Assembly: GCA_947502495.1 (NCBI GenBank) | Contig: CANNAC010000008.1 | Location: 1 to 64,000, forward strand | Length of the DNA: 64,000 nucleotides | Reading direction: 5' to 3' | Source: an uncultured Flavobacteriaceae bacterium | GTDB taxonomy: Bacteria > Bacteroidota > Bacteroidia > Flavobacteriales > Flavobacteriaceae | Part shown: in pieces, positions 1 to 9,137 of the stretch | Layout of the letters: each line of letters opens with the position of its first letter | Numbering within the stretch: the stretch's first letter is position 1 | Position numbers and translations under genes: made by a program | Notes under the pieces: model-generated | What the model was told of the DNA's origin: nothing | Seen by the model: the letters and a program-made list of their open reading frames with translations, nothing else | The model's database searches: none

Positions 1-94
1 GTGTTTGTAACGTCTGATTTTCCTTCGGAAAATCCTCGCATACAAACCCGCAACTATTCTTATACAACAACGTTAGCTACAATTAAAACAAACC
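1..94 (+). repeat. attC-like structured repeat, copy A (3' part)
   Basis: This is the right-hand part of a structured repeat also found at 650-790 and, inverted, at 30011-30153. It holds the shared palindrome GATTTTCCTTCGGAAAATC at 16-34, then CCTCGCA, then an arm rich in TTATAC and ending in CGTTAGCTAC. The left arm would lie before the window. It sits directly upstream of the gene at 95. The architecture (complementary outer arms around an inner hairpin) resembles an integron attC site, but the canonical GTTRRRY core is not matched, so the assignment is inference. Confidence 0.55.
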
Positions 95-649
95 GTGAAA
101 AAAGAAAAAGTAATAGAGAAATTAGAAAAACATTGTTCAGAAAAACTTTACGTTCGACTGACAAGAAAAAAAGGTGGCTTTGAGGGAATTTCAACTGGAT
201 TTATTCTCGATAAATCATCTGATTTTATTTTACTTCAAGAAACTGATGAATTCAGGGTTTTAGGCTACCAAATCATCCCAATCAAAACAATAAAACACGT
301 TCGATATAATAAGAATGACAAAACAATCCATCGAATTCTAAAAGAAGAAGAATTAATAAGTGATGTTAAAACAAAATATAAAGTTGATTTAACGGATTGG
401 GATTCAATAGTTACAGATATCAAAGCAACGGAATTGACAATTATATCGGAATGCGAACATCCGAAACTGAATTACTTTTGCATTGGACAATTAAAGCGAA
501 TAAATAAAAAATCAATTTCTATAAGGTACTTTAATGCTCAAGGAATTTTAGACAAAAAAAACACCAAACATAACTTTGAGGATATTACAAAGTTGAGTTT
601 CGACGACAGATATGCGAATGTGTTCTCGAAATATTTAACCGAAAAATAA
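95..649 (+). CDS. hypothetical protein in cassette-like context
   Basis: A 184-residue soluble protein starting at GTG. There is no signal peptide and no membrane segment. The N-terminal 90 residues are rich in alternating hydrophobic strands (FILLQ, YQIIPI, IKHVRY) that loosely resemble a small Sm-like or beta-barrel fold around GxxxGFILD and IPIKTIKHV; the C-terminal half repeats a similar strand pattern. No family was recognised. The gene stands alone between two attC-like repeats, which is the arrangement of a one-gene cassette. The start could also be a downstream codon, since no ribosome binding site decides it. Confidence 0.6.
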   Translation: MKKEKVIEKLEKHCSEKLYVRLTRKKGGFEGISTGFILDKSSDFILLQETDEFRVLGYQIIPIKTIKHVRYNKNDKTIHRILKEEELISDVKTKYKVDLTDWDSIVTDIKATELTIISECEHPKLNYFCIGQLKRINKKSISIRYFNAQGILDKKNTKHNFEDITKLSFDDRYANVFSKYLTEK

Positions 650-790
650 CTGTAGCTAACATCGCATAAAAATAATGCATAGATTAGTGCTTAAACAAGA
701 GTTAGTGCATTTTTGTTACTTCTGATTTTCCTGCGGAAAATCCTCGCACACAAAACCGCACTATTCTTATACGTAACCGTTGTAGCCAAT
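650..790 (+). repeat. attC-like structured repeat, copy B (complete)
   Basis: The outer arms are complementary: the 5' arm (GTAGCTAACATCGCATAAAA, from about 652) pairs imperfectly with the 3' arm (TTATACGTAACCGTTGTAGC, to about 785). Inside is the palindrome GATTTTCCTGCGGAAAATC at 724-742 followed by CCTCGCA. It lies exactly between the stop of the upstream gene and the start of the next one. This is the best preserved of the copies. Confidence 0.6.
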
Positions 791-803
791 ATAAGAAACG
801 CCT

Positions 804-1727
804 ATGGGAACTTGGGGAACAGGAATTTCTTCAAACGATATTTATGAAGATATTAATTATGAATTCTTTGAATTATATAATCAAGGAATGGAAGTTTCTT
901 CGATTACTGAAAAGTTAATTCAGGAAAATAAAGAACTGATTGATTCTCACGAAGACCAAAATAATTTTTGGATAACTATCGCAAAATCTCAATGGGAATG
1001 CAAATCACTTGACCCAAAAGTTCTTAATCGGATTAAAGATATTGTCGAGTCTGGAAAAGATATTGAATTGTGGAAAGAACTTGACGCTTCAAAATCTGAC
1101 TTGACTAAAAGGCAAAAAATTTTAGATAGCTTTTTAAAGAAAATATCAAACGAAAAAAAGACATCTCGAAAAAGAAAAGTAAAAAAATCACGAAATGCGA
1201 TTTTCGAAAAAGGAGATTGTTTAGTTTTTAAATTAAGTGATGGAGATTATTGTGGAGTTTTCGTGTTGGAATCGGAAAAAGAAACGGAATTCGGACTGAA
1301 TTTAATTGCTGTAACTGACATTAAACAATCGGAAAAACCAACTGAAAAGGATTTTGAGAATGCCAAACTATTATTTAGACTTGAACAGCAAATAAACAAG
1401 GAGTTTAAACCAAAGGAACAAATTAGTTGGTATTATGCACAACATTTCAAAAAATCGGAAACGGAATTTGAAAAAATTGGGCAATTAAAAGTTAATAAAG
1501 ATTATTATTCAAATAAAGACCATCAGAGTTTTTCGAATTGGGACAATCTGAAATTATTTCAAGATGAATTCTATTCTGACTTTGAAAATAATAAGTGCAA
1601 GAACAAAGTAAAATTAAGTAGTTTAAGGAAAAAATACTGGCTACAACACCCGTATAAAATAAATAAAACCCAAATATCGCCTTACTATTACACATGCTTT
1701 CATAAAATAAAACCCATTTCATTTTAG
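804..1727 (+). CDS. DUF4259-domain protein
   Basis: A 307-residue soluble protein. The N-terminus MGTWGTGISSNDIYEDINYE is the hallmark of DUF4259, a family of unknown function; the domain covers about residues 1-130. It is followed by a basic linker (KRKVKKSRN, about 122-130) and a C-terminal region of roughly 170 residues that includes a strand-rich segment (GDCLVFKLSDGDYCGVFVL) of unknown function. The gene follows an attC-like repeat by 14 bases but no such repeat follows it, so it is either the last cassette or has lost its own site. The extreme C-terminus may be atypical if the 3' end was remodelled. Confidence 0.7.
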   Translation: MGTWGTGISSNDIYEDINYEFFELYNQGMEVSSITEKLIQENKELIDSHEDQNNFWITIAKSQWECKSLDPKVLNRIKDIVESGKDIELWKELDASKSDLTKRQKILDSFLKKISNEKKTSRKRKVKKSRNAIFEKGDCLVFKLSDGDYCGVFVLESEKETEFGLNLIAVTDIKQSEKPTEKDFENAKLLFRLEQQINKEFKPKEQISWYYAQHFKKSETEFEKIGQLKVNKDYYSNKDHQSFSNWDNLKLFQDEFYSDFENNKCKNKVKLSSLRKKYWLQHPYKINKTQISPYYYTCFHKIKPISF

Positions 1728-1839
1728 TTTTCAGCAACTAGAAGCATCTTCCATTACAAGAAAAATAGTTAACTTAGTTAATGATAATTACAATTCACAG
1801 AATTGAAAATCAAGACTTAATACTTTTCATTTCAAACCA

Positions 1840-2478
1840 ATGGCAAAATATCATATGGAAACAAAAAAGCAATTTAACGACAGAATACAATTACCTTTTA
1901 CGTTTGATGTACAAAAAATGGCTGCAGAAGCACATGCATTAAAAAAGGAATATTATGAATATTATAAAGTCATTACATTACGCTCTCCTGCGCATTTAGT
2001 AGACAGCTCTTTGCCTTTTCCTCCGCCTGCAAGTGATTATGCAGATGGTTCTTGGACCGATTGGATGGACACACCTAACTTAGAAAAATCACCATATTTA
2101 AAAAGCATTATCCATACCTTTAGTCAGTACACCACCGTTAATTTGGTTAGGCTATTATTTTTGGCACCAAATTCTGTAGTAAAAGAACATACCGATCCTA
2201 CTTTAGGCTTAGAGCAACACAAATCGATGATTAGACTTACCATTCCTATAGATAACAATGAAGGCGTTTCCTTTTTTCTTAACGACTCTTTGGTTACCAT
2301 GAAAACTGGAGAATGTTGGTATTTACGTTTAACAGATAAACATCGTGTTATCAATAACGGAACTACAGATCGCATTAATTTAACCATAGATGTAATACCC
2401 AATGATATCATCGTTGAAATTATTTCTAATGCAAATACGCTAATAAATTCCCAAAACAAACCGAAGCATGAAGACTAG
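1840..2478 (+). CDS. aspartyl/asparaginyl beta-hydroxylase-like dioxygenase
   Basis: A 212-residue cytosolic protein of the Asp/Asn beta-hydroxylase cupin fold (Fe(II)/2-oxoglutarate dioxygenases). The HxD pair is visible as H117 and D119 (KEHTDP), the distal histidine as H168 (DKHRV), and R178 (TDRINLTID) is placed to bind 2-oxoglutarate. The stop lies 11 bases inside the next gene, so the two are translationally coupled with the PLP decarboxylase. The substrate is unknown; free amino acids or a peptide are both possible. The family is clear, the substrate is not. Confidence 0.8.
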   Translation: MAKYHMETKKQFNDRIQLPFTFDVQKMAAEAHALKKEYYEYYKVITLRSPAHLVDSSLPFPPPASDYADGSWTDWMDTPNLEKSPYLKSIIHTFSQYTTVNLVRLLFLAPNSVVKEHTDPTLGLEQHKSMIRLTIPIDNNEGVSFFLNDSLVTMKTGECWYLRLTDKHRVINNGTTDRINLTIDVIPNDIIVEIISNANTLINSQNKPKHED

Positions 2479-3961
2479 AGAAAACGCCATAGAAATCGAC
2501 AAAGCAGCGTTTCGAAAGATTGGCTATCAACTTATTGATACTATTTCGGACTTTTTGGATGAGCTTCCGGACAAACAGGTGACAACCAACAAGACTCCGA
2601 AAGAATTACAAAACATACTAGGAGATGCTTCCTTACCAGCAAACGGAACACCTGCGGAAGAATTAATGGTTCATGCTACAAAATTACTTTTAGACCATTC
2701 GTTATTCAATGGGCACCCCAAATTTTTTGGTTATATCACCTCTTCCGCAGCACCAATTGGCGCTTTAGCAGATTTGTTAGCGGCATCCATTAACCAAAAT
2801 GTTGGTGCGCAAATACTGAGTCCGATAGCCACCGAAATAGAAAAACAGACCATTAAATGGTTAGCCGAATTTATTGGCGTATCGCCAAATTACGGAGGTG
2901 TTTTGGTTAGTGGTGGAAACATGGCGAATTTTACCGCCTTTTTAGCTGCAAGAACAGCCAAGGCTCCAAAAGAGATTAAAGAAAACGGACTTACTAATAC
3001 TTCGAAACAATTAATTACTTACTGCTCTAAATCCACACATACCTGGATTGACAAAGCTGCTATTTTATTTGGTCATGGTTCTAAATCGGTACGTTGGATA
3101 CCTACCGATGCATCCAACAAAATGAATATTACCCTTTTAGAACAAACGATAAAAGAAGACATAAAACAAGGTCATCAACCTTTTATGGTTGTTGGTACTG
3201 CTGGTGATGTTAGTACAGGAATTGTAGATAATCTAGAAGCTATTGCCGTTGTTTGTAAAACCTTTGATTTATGGTTTCATATTGATGGTGCTTATGGTAT
3301 TCCGGCAGCAATTATTCCGGAGTTGAAAGCATTATTTACAGGAATAAAAGAAGCCGATTCGATTGCTTTAGATCCGCATAAGTGGTTGTATAGTCCGTTG
3401 GAAGCTGGCTGTACTTTGGTGAAAAATCCAAAACATCTTATTGATACCTATAGTTCGCATCCAGAGTATTATAATTTTAGTTTAACGGAAGAAGGCGGAT
3501 CACAGAATTACTTTGAATACGGACTACAAAATTCTCGTGGTTTTCGAGCATTGAAAGTATGGCTTGCATTACAACAAATTGGGAGTAATGGCTATACAAA
3601 ACTGATAAGAGAAGATATTGAATTAGCGAAGTATTTCTATACATTAGCAAACCATCACGAAGCATTAAAACCTATAACTCAAAATTTAAGTATTACGACA
3701 CTTCGATATGTTCCAACAGATTTAGAAGGAAACGAGCAGAATAATGCCACTTATTTAAACACTTTGAATGAAAAACTACTAGACGAGTTACAACAAGGTG
3801 GCGAAATGTTTTTATCTAACGCGATTATAGCAGATCAATATTGTTTACGAACCTGCATTGTAAACTTTAGAACTACAAAAAAGGATATAGAAGACTCCAT
3901 TAAAATAATAGTTAAAGAAGGCCGAAAAATGCATCTCATGCTACAAAACAAGAAACACTAA
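2468..3961 (+). CDS. group II PLP-dependent amino acid decarboxylase
   Basis: A 497-residue enzyme of the glutamate/aromatic-amino-acid decarboxylase family. The PLP lysine is K305 in LDPHKWLYSP, the aspartate that holds the pyridine nitrogen is D273 (HIDGAYG), and the ring-stacking histidine is H191 (KSTHTWIDKAA). Length matches aromatic-L-amino-acid decarboxylases. It overlaps the upstream dioxygenase gene by 11 bases and is followed 11 bases later by an OsmC-like gene, so the three form one operon. Substrate (aromatic amino acid, aspartate, glutamate or a hydroxylated product of the neighbouring dioxygenase) cannot be told from sequence. Confidence 0.85.
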   Translation: MKTRENAIEIDKAAFRKIGYQLIDTISDFLDELPDKQVTTNKTPKELQNILGDASLPANGTPAEELMVHATKLLLDHSLFNGHPKFFGYITSSAAPIGALADLLAASINQNVGAQILSPIATEIEKQTIKWLAEFIGVSPNYGGVLVSGGNMANFTAFLAARTAKAPKEIKENGLTNTSKQLITYCSKSTHTWIDKAAILFGHGSKSVRWIPTDASNKMNITLLEQTIKEDIKQGHQPFMVVGTAGDVSTGIVDNLEAIAVVCKTFDLWFHIDGAYGIPAAIIPELKALFTGIKEADSIALDPHKWLYSPLEAGCTLVKNPKHLIDTYSSHPEYYNFSLTEEGGSQNYFEYGLQNSRGFRALKVWLALQQIGSNGYTKLIREDIELAKYFYTLANHHEALKPITQNLSITTLRYVPTDLEGNEQNNATYLNTLNEKLLDELQQGGEMFLSNAIIADQYCLRTCIVNFRTTKKDIEDSIKIIVKEGRKMHLMLQNKKH

Positions 3962-3972
3962 AGAAACTAGTT

Positions 3973-4377
3973 ATGAAATATACCATTAAGGCAAGTTCTA
4001 TTTCTAATAAGGATGCTTCCATGCAGATTAAACAATCTAAAATTCCTTTTGGAACCACTCCAGAATCTTCCGACCAATTAGCAAATCCTGCAGAATTGTT
4101 TTTAGGTTCTTTTTCGGCATGCATTTTAAAAAATGTAGAACGCTTTTCTAGCTTAATGCATTTTAAATATAGTCATGCAGAAATAACCGTAAGCGCAACA
4201 CGACTGGAAAAGCCACCAAGAATGGACGAAATACAGTATGAGTTACTTATTTACAGTCCAAACAATACCTTAAATATTAATTTGCTTAAAAAGAATATTG
4301 AAAAGTTTGGAACTATCTATAATACCGTAAAACTTTCTTGTGCTATTACTGGGGAAATAAAACAAATCCTTAATTAA
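3973..4377 (+). CDS. OsmC/Ohr-family protein
   Basis: A 134-residue protein with the OsmC fold signature NPAELFLGSFSACILKN (about residues 36-52), in which C48 is the conserved helix cysteine of the family. The second peroxidatic cysteine is probably C126 (KLSCAITGEI). Family members reduce organic hydroperoxides or act on small thiols. It is the last gene of the dioxygenase/decarboxylase operon and ends 28 bases before a strong hairpin terminator. A protective role against oxidative by-products of the upstream dioxygenase is possible but is only inference. Confidence 0.8.
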   Translation: MKYTIKASSISNKDASMQIKQSKIPFGTTPESSDQLANPAELFLGSFSACILKNVERFSSLMHFKYSHAEITVSATRLEKPPRMDEIQYELLIYSPNNTLNINLLKKNIEKFGTIYNTVKLSCAITGEIKQILN

Positions 4378-4405
4378 ACCTCAAAAAAAACACACTAAAC
4401 CCAAT

Positions 4406-4434
4406 AAAAAAAGCACCAAAATGGTGCTTTTTTT
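4406..4434. terminator. bidirectional intrinsic terminator
   Basis: Perfect hairpin AGCACC-AAAA(T)-GGTGCT flanked by an A-run on the left and a T-run on the right. It lies between convergent genes (OsmC-like on + and the barrel protein on -) and can stop transcription in both directions. Confidence 0.9.
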
Positions 4435-4455
4435 CAATTAACTAACTCATAAAAA

Positions 4456-5535
4456 TTAATCTAAATCAAATCGTAATCCTAAAGAAATATTGTTTTGATC
4501 TATTGCTTGGTCTTTAAATAAAGGTGACAAATCATATTTGGCATATACTGCAACATTACCAAAAGAAATATAACTACTTACCCCGTAAACAAAAGGATTG
4601 GTGTTTAAATTGGTTTCTTTATCCTTTTCTCTATCGCCATCTTGTTTGTATTTTATTTTATGCATAGAACTTAAGTTCACTCCTGCATAACCACCAACTC
4701 CGATTTTAAATTTATTGTATGTCGAATATCTAAAATAGGTATCGCGTTCTATTTTTTTAGATGGACCAAATTCAAAATGTATTGGCACTACTAAATTGGT
4801 AGTTCTAAACTTCGATTTGTTTAATTTAAAAGCGCTTGTTTCTAAGGAGACAACATCATTATTTTCGGTAAGAAATTGATCGTCTTTTAGATCTAATTTA
4901 TTCCATTGTACCGATAAACCATATTTTAAACGTACCGCATTGGTGTTTTTAAACAGACGTGTTTTCCAAGCCCAACCTAATTCTACAAATCCGGAACCAC
5001 CCAATTTATATGGCGAATCGCTTAACGATTGTCCTTCAATGATGGCATTATTAAATCCGATTGCAAAAACCATATCGCTTGTGGTACGTCTATCGTATAT
5101 TTTCGGAATTGCTTTGTCTTTCGGACCAATATAAATGCCGCCTTTATCAAACTCATCGGAATCTTCTCCTTTCCCAATAGAAATTACAAACCCATCTAGA
5201 TTAGCTCCAACATCTGAAGTTACCTCTTTATTTCTTTCTAGTAAAGCTATTTTATTATCTAGAATAGCAATTCTATTTTCAATATTTAATGCGTGTTTTT
5301 CAGCTTCTGTTTGCTTTAATGCATCTGCTTCTTCACTGGTAATTTCGCCATTATCTAATTTGGTATTTATAGTCTGTACCGTTTCTTTTAAAAACTCTTT
5401 CTCCTGAGTTTTCACTTGTTCCTTTTTGTTTTCTAAAAATTCAATCTTTAAAACATTTGGATTTTCTTGTGCTTTGGCAAATTGCATCGCACACACTAAA
5501 ATAATACCGATTACGTATTTTGTTGCTGTTTTCAT
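4456..5535 (-). CDS. outer membrane beta-barrel protein with N-terminal coiled coil
   Basis: A 359-residue exported protein. Residues 1-22 are a signal peptide ending in FAKAQ/E. Residues about 25-100 are charged, heptad-like (KKEQVKTQEKEFLKETVQT and following) and should form a coiled coil or periplasmic helix. The rest is a series of amphipathic strands ending in SLGLRFDLD, typical of a beta-barrel closed by the last strand. It is the third gene of a sigma factor / anti-sigma / barrel module, 33 bases after the anti-sigma gene. Its function is unknown; it may be the envelope output or sensor of the module. Confidence 0.7.
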   Translation of the reverse strand: MKTATKYVIGIILVCAMQFAKAQENPNVLKIEFLENKKEQVKTQEKEFLKETVQTINTKLDNGEITSEEADALKQTEAEKHALNIENRIAILDNKIALLERNKEVTSDVGANLDGFVISIGKGEDSDEFDKGGIYIGPKDKAIPKIYDRRTTSDMVFAIGFNNAIIEGQSLSDSPYKLGGSGFVELGWAWKTRLFKNTNAVRLKYGLSVQWNKLDLKDDQFLTENNDVVSLETSAFKLNKSKFRTTNLVVPIHFEFGPSKKIERDTYFRYSTYNKFKIGVGGYAGVNLSSMHKIKYKQDGDREKDKETNLNTNPFVYGVSSYISFGNVAVYAKYDLSPLFKDQAIDQNNISLGLRFDLD

Positions 5536-5568
5536 TTCTGTTCTGTTTTTTAATGGATGATTTATGTA

Positions 5569-6363
5569 TTACTCGTTTCTAGTAGCAACTGCTGTTGTTG
5601 CTGTTTTAAAATTCTCTTCAATAACTTTAAATAATTTTCCTCTTAACGATGGAGGCATTTCTGTTTCTGCATCTTCTAATAATGCATTTGCATCCACCAC
5701 AATGGACTGTACGCTTCTATTCGCACTTAATTGCATCTTTTTATTAGCCGTTTGCAATAGGGATTCAATTTCAGAATCTGTAGTTTCTAAACTGGTACTT
5801 ACAATTTGATTTTCTTTGCTTCCTAAAATGCCTTCTGTTTTAACAACCGAAGCAATAATCTCATCTTGTGTTATCCCAATAGTACTTATGTCTTTTGGCG
5901 CTTTTTCAGCGTTGCTTGCAATTGCCTTTTTATTAACTATTGGCTGTTTTATTTTTTGGTTTTGGTTTGTTTTTCGAACCGTATTTTCAGCGACACTGTT
6001 ATTAGTTGGTATCGTATTTAGTTTCTTTTTTTCTGAAGTTTTCACTTCTTCTTGAACAACCTTTTGTGTTTCTATACTGATTTCTGAAGTTTGACTTGGA
6101 TTTATAATCGTTTCCATTTCTGTATCTACAACAATAGGTGAAACCGTAGATTTTGTAGTATCTAGCGTTACAAATTGGGAAACTACAAACAAGAAACCGA
6201 TTACACTTGCCGCAATACCAAACCATAAAAACATATTTTTACTTTGTTTTTTCTCGTCTGTATTTAAGCGTTGTTCTAAACTTTCCCACGCCTGACTAGA
6301 TGGTTCTATGGTACGTTGTTCCAGCTTCTCTCTTATGTTTTCTTCAAATTTAATTGGTGCCAT
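5569..6363 (-). CDS. putative membrane-anchored anti-sigma factor
   Basis: A 264-residue protein with a short cytoplasmic N-terminus (EENIREKLEQRTIEPSSQAW, about residues 8-27), one membrane helix at about residues 44-64 (FLWFGIAASVIGFLFVV) and a low-complexity periplasmic tail. Its start overlaps the end of the ECF sigma factor gene by 14 bases. The topology and position are those of a regulator that holds the sigma factor at the membrane. No zinc-type HxxxCxxC anti-sigma motif is present, so the call rests on layout and the N-terminal helix. Confidence 0.65.
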   Translation of the reverse strand: MAPIKFEENIREKLEQRTIEPSSQAWESLEQRLNTDEKKQSKNMFLWFGIAASVIGFLFVVSQFVTLDTTKSTVSPIVVDTEMETIINPSQTSEISIETQKVVQEEVKTSEKKKLNTIPTNNSVAENTVRKTNQNQKIKQPIVNKKAIASNAEKAPKDISTIGITQDEIIASVVKTEGILGSKENQIVSTSLETTDSEIESLLQTANKKMQLSANRSVQSIVVDANALLEDAETEMPPSLRGKLFKVIEENFKTATTAVATRNE

Positions 6364-6913
6364 AACCTGCTTTGTTTAATTCTTTAATTTTTTGCTGAAG
6401 CGCTTTTCTTGCTTTGAACAATTGCGACTTAGAAGTACTTTCCGAAATACCCAACATATCTGCTATTTCTTGGTGCTTATAGCCTTCAATGGCATACATC
6501 ACAAATACAATTTTATAGCCTTCGGGTAAATCATCTATGAGTTGCTGAATTTCGGCAACTTCCATATTGGTTTGAATATTATTGGAATGATTAACATCCT
6601 CTACTGCAGCATCCGCTGAAAATTCAATTTGCTTTTTCTGCCTTAAAAAGGAAATAGATTCTCTAACCATGATACGTCTAATCCAACCTTCAAAATTACC
6701 TTCGTTTTTAAAACTTTTTAAATTCTGAAATACTTTAAAAAAACCATTTAACATGGCTTCTTCGGCAAAATGTGTGTCTTTAATATAATAGCGACAAACA
6801 CTTAACATTTTGGGCGCATGCAACTGAAACAATACGTGTTGTGCCTCACGATTGTTTTGGATTGCTTTTTTAATAAGCAAGGGTTCGTTTTTATGCAGTT
6901 GAATAACTTTCAA
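6350..6913 (-). CDS. ECF-type RNA polymerase sigma factor
   Basis: A 187-residue sigma-70 family protein. Region 2 spans about residues 25-95 (AEEAMLNGFFKVFQNLKSF, EGWIRRIMVRESISFLR), and region 4 about 122-178 with the helix-turn-helix YKHQEIADMLGISESTSKS. Length and domains match group IV sigma factors. The downstream overlapping anti-sigma gene and the barrel gene complete the module. The signal it answers to cannot be read from the sequence. Confidence 0.88.
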   Translation of the reverse strand: MKVIQLHKNEPLLIKKAIQNNREAQHVLFQLHAPKMLSVCRYYIKDTHFAEEAMLNGFFKVFQNLKSFKNEGNFEGWIRRIMVRESISFLRQKKQIEFSADAAVEDVNHSNNIQTNMEVAEIQQLIDDLPEGYKIVFVMYAIEGYKHQEIADMLGISESTSKSQLFKARKALQQKIKELNKAGYGTN

Positions 6914-6978
6914 AATATGCGTACGTATTACGTTCTATTTATAAAGACGCAAAAAGAAGAAGAAAGGTTGCCTGAAGA

Positions 6979-7956
6979 TTATTTTTTTCTATCAATCACG
7001 TAATTAACCATAAGCTCTAGCGAGTTTCTATATTGGCTTTCTGGATATTTTTGTAGTATTTGCAGTGCTTCCGCTTGAAATTCTTTCATTTTAGCAACTG
7101 CATAATCTAATCCGCCATTATCTTTAACAAAAGTAATAACTTCTTTTACTCGTTTTTGATTTTTGTTGTGGTTTTTAATAGAATTGATTAACCACTTTTT
7201 ATCTTTTTTACTCGCGTGATTTAAAACATGAATTAAAGGCAAGGTCATTTTTTGCTCTTTAATATCTATTCCTGTTGGTTTGCCAATTTGCTCTTTACCA
7301 TAATCGAACAAATCATCTTTTATTTGAAAAGCCATACCTATTAGTTCTCCAAACTTACGCATGGTTTCTACATGTTCGGATTCTGGTTTTACAGATGCAG
7401 CACCAAGGCTACAACAGGCAGCAATTAAAGTTGCTGTTTTTTGTCTTATAATTTCGTAGTAGATATCTTCTGTAATATCTAGTTTTCTAGCTTTCTCAAT
7501 TTGAAGTAACTCGCCTTCACTCATTTCACGAACGGCAATAGAAATAATTTTCAGTAAATCGAAATCGTTATTATCTATAGAAAGTAGTAATCCTTTAGAA
7601 AGCAAATAATCACCAACTAGTACTGCAATTTTATTTTTCCAGAGTGCATTGATAGAAAAGAATCCACGACGTCTGTTGCTCTCATCTACCACATCATCAT
7701 GAACAAGTGTCGCTGTGTGAATAAGTTCTATTACCGAAGCGCCTCTGTAGGTGCGCTCGCCAACCTCACCATTAGAAACCATTTTAGAAACAAGGAATAC
7801 AAACATTGGCCGCATTTGTTTCCCTTTTCGGTTTACGATATAGTGTGTTATTCTGTTAAGTAATGCTACTTTAGAAGACATAGAAAGTTGAAACTTTTGT
7901 TCAAAAAGTTCCATCTCATACGCTATTGGTTGCTTTATTTGTTCTACAATTTTCAC
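6979..7956 (-). CDS. polyprenyl diphosphate synthase
   Basis: A 325-residue trans-prenyltransferase. The two aspartate-rich motifs are DDVVD at residues 87-91 and DDLFD at 214-218, and GKQMRP (residues 45-50) binds the allylic diphosphate. It condenses isopentenyl diphosphate onto an allylic primer to build the long isoprenoid chain, most likely the menaquinone side chain (IspB/HepT-like). The chain length cannot be fixed from sequence. It lies 33 bases after rlmN and could be cotranscribed with it. Confidence 0.88.
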   Translation of the reverse strand: MKIVEQIKQPIAYEMELFEQKFQLSMSSKVALLNRITHYIVNRKGKQMRPMFVFLVSKMVSNGEVGERTYRGASVIELIHTATLVHDDVVDESNRRRGFFSINALWKNKIAVLVGDYLLSKGLLLSIDNNDFDLLKIISIAVREMSEGELLQIEKARKLDITEDIYYEIIRQKTATLIAACCSLGAASVKPESEHVETMRKFGELIGMAFQIKDDLFDYGKEQIGKPTGIDIKEQKMTLPLIHVLNHASKKDKKWLINSIKNHNKNQKRVKEVITFVKDNGGLDYAVAKMKEFQAEALQILQKYPESQYRNSLELMVNYVIDRKK

Positions 7957-7989
7957 AAGAAATCAAATATAATAAATACAATGATAGGA

Positions 7990-9030
7990 TTAACTTTTAT
8001 TTGCTAGTTGTCCGCAAGCAGCATCGATATCTTTTCCTCTAGAACGTCTTACCGTTACGGTAATATTGTTTTGTTCTAGTATAGAAACATACATATCTGT
8101 GGCAGCACTATCTGCTTGTTGAAACTCGCCATTGTCTATTGGATTGTATTCAATTAAGTTTACTTTACTCGGTGCAAATTTACAGAATTGGACTAATGCT
8201 TCGGCATCTTCTCTTTTATCGTTAATACCTCGCCAAACCACATACTCGTAGGTTATTCTATTTTTGGTTTTTTCGTACCAATACACTAAAGCTTCCCGTA
8301 AATCTTTTAAAGGAAAAGTGGCATTAAATGGCATAATAGAAGTCCGAACCTCATCTATTGCAGAATGCAAAGAAACGGCTAGTTTAAACTTTACTTCATC
8401 ATCTGCCATTTTTCGAATCATTTTTGGCACTCCAGAAGTAGAAACTACAATTCGTTTTGGAGACATTCCTAATCCTTCTGGGGATGTAATCTTGTCTATT
8501 GCTTTTAGCACATTGTTATAGTTCATGAGCGGTTCTCCCATTCCCATAAAAACAATATTACTTAATGGTTTGTTGTGGTATAATCTACTTTCTTTATCTA
8601 TGGCAACTACTTGATCATAGATCTCATCTGGATTTAGATTTCGCATACGTTTTAATCTAGATGTAGCACAAAATCTACAGTCTAAACTACAACCTACTTG
8701 ACTAGAAACACATGCTGTGGTTCTTGTTTTTGTAGGAATTAAAACGGATTCTACGATTAAACCATCATGTAAACGCACTGCATTTTTTATAGTACCATCG
8801 CTACTTTTCTGCATGGTATCTACATGAATGTGATTGATAACAAAGTTATCTTCCAGCATTTTTCTGGTTTCTATAGAGAGGTTTGTCATGTCTTCAAAAG
8901 TATGTGCAGACTTGCTCCATAACCATTCGTAAACTTGATTACCTCGAAAGGCTTTATCGCCTTCTTTTACAAAGAATTCTCTAAGTTGTTCTTTGTTTAA
9001 TGCTCTGATGTCTTTTTTTGTTGTTGCCAT
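7990..9030 (-). CDS. rlmN: dual-specificity 23S rRNA/tRNA adenine-2 methyltransferase RlmN
   Basis: A 346-residue radical-SAM methyltransferase that methylates C2 of A2503 in 23S rRNA (and A37 of some tRNAs). The 4Fe-4S cluster cysteines C114, C118 and C121 are in CSLDCRFC, and the catalytic C-terminal cysteine is C339 in AACGQL; the GMGEPLMN motif is also present. Length is the family norm. The gene is complete with its start at MATTKKDIR. Confidence 0.95.
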   Translation of the reverse strand: MATTKKDIRALNKEQLREFFVKEGDKAFRGNQVYEWLWSKSAHTFEDMTNLSIETRKMLEDNFVINHIHVDTMQKSSDGTIKNAVRLHDGLIVESVLIPTKTRTTACVSSQVGCSLDCRFCATSRLKRMRNLNPDEIYDQVVAIDKESRLYHNKPLSNIVFMGMGEPLMNYNNVLKAIDKITSPEGLGMSPKRIVVSTSGVPKMIRKMADDEVKFKLAVSLHSAIDEVRTSIMPFNATFPLKDLREALVYWYEKTKNRITYEYVVWRGINDKREDAEALVQFCKFAPSKVNLIEYNPIDNGEFQQADSAATDMYVSILEQNNITVTVRRSRGKDIDAACGQLANKS

Positions 9031-9137
9031 TGCTTTGCAAAAGTAGTGAAAGGAATTACGATTTACGAATTACTGTTCTTGAATTTATGTAAATGCCTCT
9101 GGTTAGTGCATTAGGGATTGCGCAATTGTTGAAGCTC

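Noticed and set aside
1-183. 60-codon frame at the window start
   Set aside because: It reads through the attC-like repeat and overlaps the better frame at 95-649.
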